From NCBI GenBank assembly GCA_034933245.1, contig JAYFNX010000009.1, positions 1 to 64,000 of the forward strand: a DNA stretch of 64,000 nt, given 5' to 3'. The translations under genes were made by a program, and so were the position numbers. This document shows, in pieces, positions 59,119 to 64,000 of the stretch. Source of the stretch: Pelethousia sp034933245 (GTDB lineage Bacteria > Bacillota > Clostridia > Christensenellales > CAG-138). The notes beneath the pieces were generated by a model. That model saw only the letters and a program-made list of their open reading frames with translations, was not told where the DNA came from and made no database searches. Position 1 is the first letter of the stretch; each line of letters begins with the position of its first letter.

Positions 59119-59361
59119 AAAAAAACAGGCCCCCATCCCTTTTTAAGAGACGGAGTGCCCGCGGTACCACTCTTATTGGCGCTTCCGCGCCCGCTTTTGC
59201 CCTTTAACGCAGGGAATACGCCGGGCCTACTGCAAGCTTTCAGCACCGGGGCTCGGCGGCGAGCTTGGGCCTTTTTGCATACCGCCTTGCACCGCCCGGC
59301 GGCTCTCTGCATGCAAAACAAGGCTTACTGTTCCGCGTCACAGCCTGAATTTGTTGGAATC
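59119..59361 (-). promoter_or_regulatory. T-box leader controlling leuS
   Basis: Minus-strand leader of about 240 bases. The T-box sequence AAGAGTGGTACCGCGG lies at 59159-59174, followed by a terminator helix and seven T (59119-59125). Upstream are stem I elements: GCGGAACAGTAAG and GCAGAGAGCCG with GGTGCAAGGCGG. The likely specifier is CTC (Leu) at 59261-59263. Uncharged tRNA-Leu would favour antitermination. Confidence 0.9.
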
Positions 59362-59367
59362 CTCTCA

Positions 59368-59396
59368 ATTATATTTTGCAAAATCAGAAAAGTCAA
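59368..59396 (-). promoter_or_regulatory. Promoter of leuS
   Basis: TTGACT (59391-59396), 17 bases, perfect TATAAT (59368-59373) on the minus strand. Confidence 0.85.
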
Positions 59397-59404
59397 GGTA
59401 TACT
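59376..59404 (+). promoter_or_regulatory. Promoter of the PHP gene
   Basis: TTGCAA (59376-59381), 17 bases, TATACT (59399-59404). It occupies almost the same DNA as the leuS promoter on the other strand. Confidence 0.6.
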
Positions 59405-59446
59405 CTCTTTGGTATACCGCTTTGTCGGATCAAGGAGATGAATGTG

Positions 59447-60232
59447 ATGTTTTTAATGGATTACCACCTGCACAGCGAATTTTCAGACGATTGTACTGCG
59501 CCTCTGCGCGCCCAATTGGAGGCCGCCCAGGCGGCAGGCCTAGCAGAGGTTTGCTTCACGGATCATATCGATTTTGACGGTGTGGGCCTGCTCCCCGCCG
59601 ACCTTGTGGCAAGAGATGCCGCCATCGAAGCGCTCCGGGGCGATTTCCCGGGAATTACCATCCGCCGGGGTGCGGAGGTTGGTCTAAAGGATGCGGTTTC
59701 CGCTTCCCAATCCTTCGCTTTCTGTGAAAAACGGAACCTTGATTTTATCATTGCCTCCGTTCATATTGTCCAAGGGGTAGATGCATATTGCCCCGTCTAT
59801 TTTGATAGCCGCACCCAAGCGGAAATCTATGCCGGGTATCTTGCTTGGGCTGCACAGATTTTGCCAACCTATTCTTATTTTAATGTCCTGGGGCATTATG
59901 ATTTTTGCGCCAAATTCGCGCCCTATTCCAACAGGGCATTTCGTTATTCCCATGCTCCCGAGGCGCTGGATAGCCTGTTTCGCCAGTTGGTGGCGGCAGG
60001 CAAGGGCATGGAAGTAAACACCTCGGCTTGGCGGGAAGACCCGGCCTGGGGACTGGACGTGCTCCGTCGCTACCGAACACTTGGAGGAGAGTTCGTCACC
60101 GTGGGCAGCGATGCTCATCAGCCGCAGCGGGTAGGCCGCCGGATCAAGGAAGCGTTGGACCTGGCCCGCGCGGCGGGCATCCCCTATGTAGCAACCTTCC
60201 AAGCCATGCAGCCCACCTTTCATCGCCTCTAA
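59447..60232 (+). CDS. PHP-family phosphatase (histidinol-phosphatase HisJ-like)
   Basis: 261 aa TIM-barrel metal phosphoesterase. MDYHLHSEFSDDC (HxH metal pair), FTDHIDFD, IIASVHIVQG and GSDAHQPQRVGRR supply the PHP ligands. HisJ-type histidinol phosphatase is the closest function; no other his gene is nearby, so another substrate is possible. The ATG at 59447 is 9 bases from AAGGAG; ATG at 59438 directly abuts it. Confidence 0.85.
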   Translation: MFLMDYHLHSEFSDDCTAPLRAQLEAAQAAGLAEVCFTDHIDFDGVGLLPADLVARDAAIEALRGDFPGITIRRGAEVGLKDAVSASQSFAFCEKRNLDFIIASVHIVQGVDAYCPVYFDSRTQAEIYAGYLAWAAQILPTYSYFNVLGHYDFCAKFAPYSNRAFRYSHAPEALDSLFRQLVAAGKGMEVNTSAWREDPAWGLDVLRRYRTLGGEFVTVGSDAHQPQRVGRRIKEALDLARAAGIPYVATFQAMQPTFHRL

Positions 60233-60252
60233 GTTTATAAAAGCAACAGGTT

Positions 60253-60272
60253 GCCGCCCTTATAGGGGCGGC
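60253..60272 (+). terminator. Terminator after the PHP gene
   Basis: GCCGCCC (60253-60259) with GGGCGGC (60266-60272), 20 bases past the stop; a modest TTTGTATTTG follows. Confidence 0.6.
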
Positions 60273-60359
60273 GGTTTGTATTTGTTCAACCATGCGGGAA
60301 CCTATGGCGGCGGTTTGCCGGATGGTTCAAATTCCAGAAGCATGGTTCCTTTAAAATTA

Positions 60360-60387
60360 TTGACATATGCCATAAATCCTATATAAT
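60360..60387 (+). promoter_or_regulatory. Promoter of the NifU-like/split permease operon
   Basis: Perfect TTGACA (60360-60365), 16 bases, perfect TATAAT (60382-60387). A strong promoter, so silencing or attenuation would be expected. Confidence 0.85.
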
Positions 60388-60415
60388 GAACATTAATGTG
60401 ACATATGCCGTAAAT
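60361..60415. repeat. Direct repeat flanking the start site, operator-like
   Basis: TGACATATGCCATAAAT (60361-60377, over the -35 and spacer) and TGACATATGCCGTAAAT (60399-60415, just after the start) differ at one base and lie 38 bases apart, close to 3.6 helical turns. The position suits a repressor binding both sites. Confidence 0.65.
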
Positions 60416-60669
60416 TCAATTGCGGCAAGGCCCTTCTTGGCAGGATATTTATTTATCCATGGCCTTTTTGGTTTAGGCCCAGGGGATTGGGATGCTTTTA
60501 ATTCATGCAAGCAAAGGGAAGCGCCAAAGTAAATAGCAGAAACAGGGGAGGCGCTTAGGCGACGTAACAGTGGGCAGGAAGAACTGCCTGCAAGACGAGC
60601 TGCAAACCATCGGGTTTGAATATCCGCGCATCCTTCTTCGGATGTGCGCAGAAAATAGGGAGAGAAAGT
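60394..60669 (+). promoter_or_regulatory. Long structured leader of the NifU-like gene
   Basis: About 275 bases. First AAGGCC/GGCCTT with inner GGATA/TATCC ending in TTTTT (60427-60475 region), an attenuator-like hairpin. Then AAGCGCC (60519-60525) pairing with GGCGCTT (60552-60558), a GGCAG/CTGCC hairpin (60573-60590 region) and GCGCATCC/GGATGTGC (60628-60650 region) before the Shine-Dalgarno. It matches no riboswitch class that I can name. Confidence 0.5.
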
Positions 60670-61065
60670 ATGTCTATCGGTTTATTTACGGATGAAGTTA
60701 TCGACCATTTTTCCAATCCTCGGAATGCCGGCGCGTTGGAAGACGCAAACGGCATCGGCAACGCGGGCGATCCCCACTGCGGCGACAGCATGACGCTCTA
60801 TATAAAGGTTGAAGAGGATGTTGTTACGGACGCACGTTTCAAAATCTCCGGCTGTGTTGCAGCTCTTGCTTCCGCCAGCGTCACCACGGTTCTTGTGAAA
60901 GGCAAAACCGTGGACCAGGCGCTGAAAATAACAAATCAGGACATTGCGGATGCGCTGGGCGGGCTTCCGGAGCAGAAAATGCATTGCTCCGTTCTGGGAG
61001 AAGAGGCGATACAAAACGCCATTTCCGACTATCGGCAAAATAAAATGGGGCGTGGCTGCCCATGA
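60670..61065 (+). CDS. NifU/IscU-like iron-sulfur scaffold protein
   Basis: 131 aa. VIDHFSNPRNAGALEDANGI, GNAGDPHCGDSMTLYIKVEE, FKISGCVAALASASVTTVL and KMHCSVLGEEAIQNAISDYR are the IscU/NifU N-domain blocks; the three cluster Cys (in HCGD, SGCV and MHCS) and the Asp after the first are kept. No cysteine desulfurase is nearby. Coupling (4-base overlap) to a permease pair is unusual for a scaffold. The ATG at 60670 follows GGGAG; the frame from 60616 is leader. Confidence 0.85.
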   Translation: MSIGLFTDEVIDHFSNPRNAGALEDANGIGNAGDPHCGDSMTLYIKVEEDVVTDARFKISGCVAALASASVTTVLVKGKTVDQALKITNQDIADALGGLPEQKMHCSVLGEEAIQNAISDYRQNKMGRGCP

Positions 61066-61535
61066 CCATAGCGCTATATGGCATCGCCGTTTTTGCTTTA
61101 GCCGTATCGTTTATTGCAAGCAGGGAGAAAACGCTTCTGGCATTGAAAAGGGCCTGGAAATCCGTAGAGAACATTCTCCCGCAGTTGCTGGCGATTTTTC
61201 TTGTTATCGGGATGCTGCTGGCGGTTCTTACGCCGCAGCAGATATCCCGGTTGCTTGGCCGTGAATCCGGCTGGCCTGGGGTGCTAATGGCCGCGGTCAT
61301 CGGTTCCGTTACCCTGATCCCCGGCTTTGTGGCCTTTCCCTTATCGGCCGCGCTTGTGAAAAGCGGCGCAGGATACATGCAGGTTGCGGCCTTCATCTCT
61401 ACCCTCATGATGGTGGGCATTCTCACGATCCCGGTGGAAATTCGTTACTTTGGCAAGAAGGCGACCCTCGTGCGGAATGTTTCCGCATTTGCCTTTTCTC
61501 TGCTGGTAGCGTTGGTTATGGGGGCGATTTTATGA
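61062..61535 (+). CDS. Permease half A (COG0701/ArsP_1-like)
   Basis: 157 aa with four to five membrane helices. NILPQLLAIFLVIGMLLAVL and VIGSVTLIPGFVAFPLSAAL resemble one half of the DUF318/ArsP permease fold, whose full-length members have about 330 aa. Joined head to tail with the next gene it would make one complete permease. Substrate unknown; relatives move methylated arsenicals or other small thiophilic compounds. Confidence 0.7.
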   Translation: MTIALYGIAVFALAVSFIASREKTLLALKRAWKSVENILPQLLAIFLVIGMLLAVLTPQQISRLLGRESGWPGVLMAAVIGSVTLIPGFVAFPLSAALVKSGAGYMQVAAFISTLMMVGILTIPVEIRYFGKKATLVRNVSAFAFSLLVALVMGAIL

Positions 61536-62080
61536 GGGAACTAGTCTTAAGGCTTATCAAGCGATACCGGCTCTTTCTTTTTCTTCTCCTAATCAACTTG
61601 GTCATACGCATAGCATCCCCCGATTTGGGAAAAGCAGCGTTCCAGATCACAGGTTCCAATTTGCTTGAGATGCTGTCCGTCTTACCGCCCATTTTTATTT
61701 TGCTTGGGCTGCTGGATGTATGGGTGAAGCGGGAAACGATGATAAAATATATGGGCAAGCGCGCCGGTTTCTTGGGCGTACTCCTTGCGTTTCTCTTGGG
61801 CTCCGCTGCCGCCGGTCCTTTATATGCCGCCTTCCCCGTTGCCGTTATTTTGCTGAAAAAGGGCGCGTCCCTTTCCAATGTTTTCATTATGCTGGGGGCG
61901 TGGTCAACAACAAAGATCCCCCTCGTTCTTTTTGAGGCGTCCTCTATGGGCCCGCGGTTTGCGCTTATTAGGTTGGGTATGGATATCATCGGAATTGCCG
62001 CTATCGCTTATTTTACGGAGAAGGCTTTATCAACAGAAGAGAAACATGAAATTTATGAGCGGGCGTTAAAAGACGGCTGA
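61532..62080 (+). CDS. Permease half B (COG0701/ArsP_1-like)
   Basis: 182 aa with five membrane helices. LEMLSVLPPIFILLGLLDVW, LGSAAAGPLYAAFPVAVILL and FIMLGAWSTTKIPLVLFEAS mirror motifs of half A, as expected for the second repeat of the fold. Overlaps half A by 4 bases. Last gene of the operon. Confidence 0.7.
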   Translation: MRELVLRLIKRYRLFLFLLLINLVIRIASPDLGKAAFQITGSNLLEMLSVLPPIFILLGLLDVWVKRETMIKYMGKRAGFLGVLLAFLLGSAAAGPLYAAFPVAVILLKKGASLSNVFIMLGAWSTTKIPLVLFEASSMGPRFALIRLGMDIIGIAAIAYFTEKALSTEEKHEIYERALKDG

Positions 62081-62329
62081 TCTCCGTTTATTTGGCCTCC
62101 CCATAGGCCCTGGCGCAAAGCCGGTATGGCAAGCCGTTCCAGGGAGCCTGCTCTTCCCGCCGCCCTTTTGTTAAAAAACTTCTAATACTTTTTAGATTGC
62201 TTGTATCTTCTCCGCTTCTTATGTTACTATGCTTCTGATAATTATGATGTTGCAGGCACAAGCCTTTCCTTTAACCCTATGGTTTACCACGCCAAGGCCT
62301 TGCGCTTCATGGGAGGAAGATCCTTTTTC

Positions 62330-63049
62330 ATGCTGCGAATGTACACTATGAAACCAGCGTCCATGCTTCTAGCATGCATTCTGCTGCTTACCGGCTGCGT
62401 AAGCCCAGCCTCCGTGCCCCAGCAAACCCATCCGCTGGCTACCGCTTTGCCGACGCCGCAAGAGCATACGCCGGCCCTGGAAGCAACGCCGGCCCTTTCG
62501 TCCGCTCTGCCAACGGAAGCGGAACCCTCGGCCGATCCCTTCTTAGAGGCGGCCGCCCTTGGGGCAGAATATCTGCAGATTTTAACTGGGCAGGACTTTT
62601 CCGCCTTCTCCTATGAGGTGGAGTTCCTGTCGCACAGCGGCAATGGGGAATGGGACGTTTCCTTTAGCATTCCCGATCAGCCCGTTACCGCCAATGTCCG
62701 CTTTGAGGCGGATGGCACGCTCACCTTTTACGCACTTTGGACGCACGGAGAGACGGATGCGAGCCTTCTCCTGCCATTGGCGCCCATGCCGGAAGCGCTG
62801 ACGGGAGCGGACTATAAACAAATCATCCCCTATTGGTATAACCAGCTTCCCATTCGGGAGGATGCGCCTTTTAAGCGCATGGAACTGGTGCAAAAGGATA
62901 ACACCCTGCAATATCCCGATTCCTCCTATAGGCTCAACACCGTAAAAATGCGTTTTGAGGATGGTTCCGTGCTAACCTGCCTATACGATCAGGGGACGTG
63001 CAGGCTCACTTATTTTTGCCATTATACGGCCGAAAGCCTGGGCCGCTAA
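62330..63049 (+). CDS. Lipoprotein of unknown function
   Basis: 239 aa. Signal peptide with lipobox LLTGC (Cys about residue 24), a Pro/Ala/Thr/Glu-rich linker to about 70 and a C-terminal domain of ~165 aa (EYLQILTGQDFSAFSYEVEF, later TLTFYALWTHGETDA and YKQIIPYWYNQLP). Same architecture as the lipoprotein at 24981-25517 but not obviously homologous. The start at 62330 follows GGGAGGAAG and directly gives the signal peptide; an upstream Met at 62201 is unlikely. Confidence 0.7.
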   Translation: MLRMYTMKPASMLLACILLLTGCVSPASVPQQTHPLATALPTPQEHTPALEATPALSSALPTEAEPSADPFLEAAALGAEYLQILTGQDFSAFSYEVEFLSHSGNGEWDVSFSIPDQPVTANVRFEADGTLTFYALWTHGETDASLLLPLAPMPEALTGADYKQIIPYWYNQLPIREDAPFKRMELVQKDNTLQYPDSSYRLNTVKMRFEDGSVLTCLYDQGTCRLTYFCHYTAESLGR

Positions 63050-63831
63050 TTTGCATGTAGCAGTTCCAAGACGGCCCGCAGTGCTTCCGCCGGAGGCTGC
63101 CCGGGGGCGCTCTCTTGGCTTGCGGCGCCAAAGGTAAAAGCCGAACCGAACACGCCGCCGCCCAGCCTGGTAAGCATACCTAAGCGCCCCATGCCCATGG
63201 TGGCAACCGGAATGCTCAGGCGTGTTCGCGCGGTTTCCGTAGCCGAAAATATCGCCAACACATCCGCGGGGCATTGCGGGGTTACGGCAAGCTTGGCTAT
63301 ATCCGCCCCTGCATCCTCCATCCTTAAAAGCGTTCGGAGCATGTTTTCTTCCGACGGCGTTTTTTGATAATCATGCAGGGAAAGTAAACTTCTACCGCCC
63401 GCGGCCTTGTTTTCCGCCGCTAGGGCAGCCGCAGTCTCCTCCCCTCGGCCCAGCTCGATGTCGATTATATCGGCCTGCCCACTCTCCATTGCCGCCCGTA
63501 AAACCGGCATATAATCTTCCTGACAGTCTTCCCTGCCTGCCAGTTCCGCCTCCGTGCGGTAGGTAAAGAGCAGGGGCATGTCTCTCAGGTGTATTCGCAG
63601 TTCTCCCAGCAAGCAAAAAAGGCGCCGTAAATCAGGTTTCTCCCCCGGCCCCCCGGCGCGCCAGAGGGTTTCCTTTGCCGCGTCAAACCGCCACTCAGCC
63701 ATATCCACGGGCAGCGTCCGCAGGGCTTTGGCCTGGGAAATCACTTCCCGTGCCGTTCTTCCCAAAATCGGTGTGCAAAGCTTAGGCGCGCCCATCCCCA
63801 GGGCCAGATTTCTTACGTGCAGCGTTGCCAT
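63046..63831 (-). CDS. aroD: 3-dehydroquinate dehydratase, type I
   Basis: 261 aa shikimate-pathway enzyme forming a Schiff base with Lys. The N-terminal LCTPILGRTAREVISQAKAL, VDMAEWRFDA, DIIDIELGRGEETAAAL, LSLHDYQKTPSEENM (catalytic His) and GADIAKLAVTPQCPADVLAI (Schiff-base Lys) are present; GSAFTFGAASQESAPGQPP is the lid. The ATG at 63831 fits the family; the frame from 63972 is the end of the upstream gene. Converges with the lipoprotein gene, overlapping its stop by 4 bases. Confidence 0.92.
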   Translation of the reverse strand: MATLHVRNLALGMGAPKLCTPILGRTAREVISQAKALRTLPVDMAEWRFDAAKETLWRAGGPGEKPDLRRLFCLLGELRIHLRDMPLLFTYRTEAELAGREDCQEDYMPVLRAAMESGQADIIDIELGRGEETAAALAAENKAAGGRSLLSLHDYQKTPSEENMLRTLLRMEDAGADIAKLAVTPQCPADVLAIFSATETARTRLSIPVATMGMGRLGMLTRLGGGVFGSAFTFGAASQESAPGQPPAEALRAVLELLHAN

Positions 63832-63856
63832 ACAGTTTTCCTTTCCCGCAAAAATC

Positions 63857-64000
63857 TCAGGGTTTTGTGTTCTCCGTTTGCCCGCCATGCGCCGCCTCTG
63901 CCTGCCGGGCTTCCTCCTGCGCCTGTTTTTTTTCATATAACCGGTTTCTGTACCACAGTACCAGATCCGCAAAAACCATTACGGCATTGAGCATGTAAAA
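63857..64000 (-). CDS. Partial gene cut by the window edge, membrane protein C terminus
   Basis: 47 codons running off the edge and ending in TGA at 63857-63859, 25 bases before aroD. The visible part has one hydrophobic stretch (MLNAVMVFADLVLWY) followed by a charged Glu/Ala/Gln/Arg tail (NRLYEKKQAQEEARQAEAAH), so it is the end of a transporter or other polytopic protein. No name can be given. Confidence 0.5.
   Translation of the reverse strand, partial: FYMLNAVMVFADLVLWYRNRLYEKKQAQEEARQAEAAHGGQTENTKP

Noticed and set aside
60325..60350. GGTTCAAATTCC resembling a tRNA T-arm
   Set aside because: The flanking bases cannot form the 5-bp T stem and no acceptor or anticodon arm is present.
60519..60653. 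Known riboswitch class in the NifU-like leader
   Set aside because: I compared by memory with cobalamin, M-box, NiCo, yybP-ykoY, Moco, ydaO, SAM and T-box cores and found no match.

Overview
This 64 kb window looks like the chromosome of a Clostridia-type Bacillota with moderately high GC, probably an uncultured gut lineage. The evidence is a Gram-positive r-protein order with a KOW gene between map and infA, a zinc-ribbon S14, a T-box in front of leuS, SD-led genes (AGGAGG), a YtrA-type GntR/ABC operon and YesM/YesN-like signalling. No phage, IS element, CRISPR array, tRNA or rRNA was found. Most genes lie on the minus strand.

Layout. 1-6.4 kb (minus): ecfA1-ecfA2-ecfT, a small anchored protein, truA, an ECF S-component, rmuC and deoD. 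6.5-9 kb: a zinc-ribbon membrane protein, a second S-component, a doubtful Cys-rich ORF and a VOC protein. 9-24.6 kb (minus): the complete S10-spc-alpha r-protein cluster from rpsJ to rplQ with secY, adk, map and infA; rpoA in this cluster carries an in-frame TAG. 25-29.6 kb (minus): a lipoprotein, prfB with its programmed frameshift, and secA. 29.8-38 kb (plus): an EamA transporter and YdcF protein, type III glutamine synthetase, glutamate dehydrogenase, and a GntR/ABC operon ending in an orphan transketolase C-terminal domain. 38-43.9 kb (minus): tadA, lpdA, a D-aminoacylase-like amidohydrolase and a DUF2975/HTH/membrane-protein trio.

44-55.6 kb (minus) is a sugar system. A YesN-type response regulator, a YesM-type kinase and a degenerate ABC ATPase form one operon. 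A ribose-type ABC transporter with a double-domain binding protein, an FGGY kinase, a D-lyxose/D-mannose isomerase and a PfkB kinase form the next. The inferred pathway is import of an aldose, isomerisation to a ketose, then phosphorylation. 55.9-64 kb: a GIY-YIG-like gene with a DUF2087 gene, leuS with a T-box, a PHP phosphatase, a NifU/IscU-like scaffold with a permease split into two genes, a lipoprotein, aroD, and a gene running off the edge.

The points most worth checking are the amber codon in rpoA, the binding protein made of two near-identical tandem domains, the ABC ATPase that has lost both Walker A motifs beside a two-component system, and the long structured leader with repeated operator-like sites before the NifU-like/split-permease operon.
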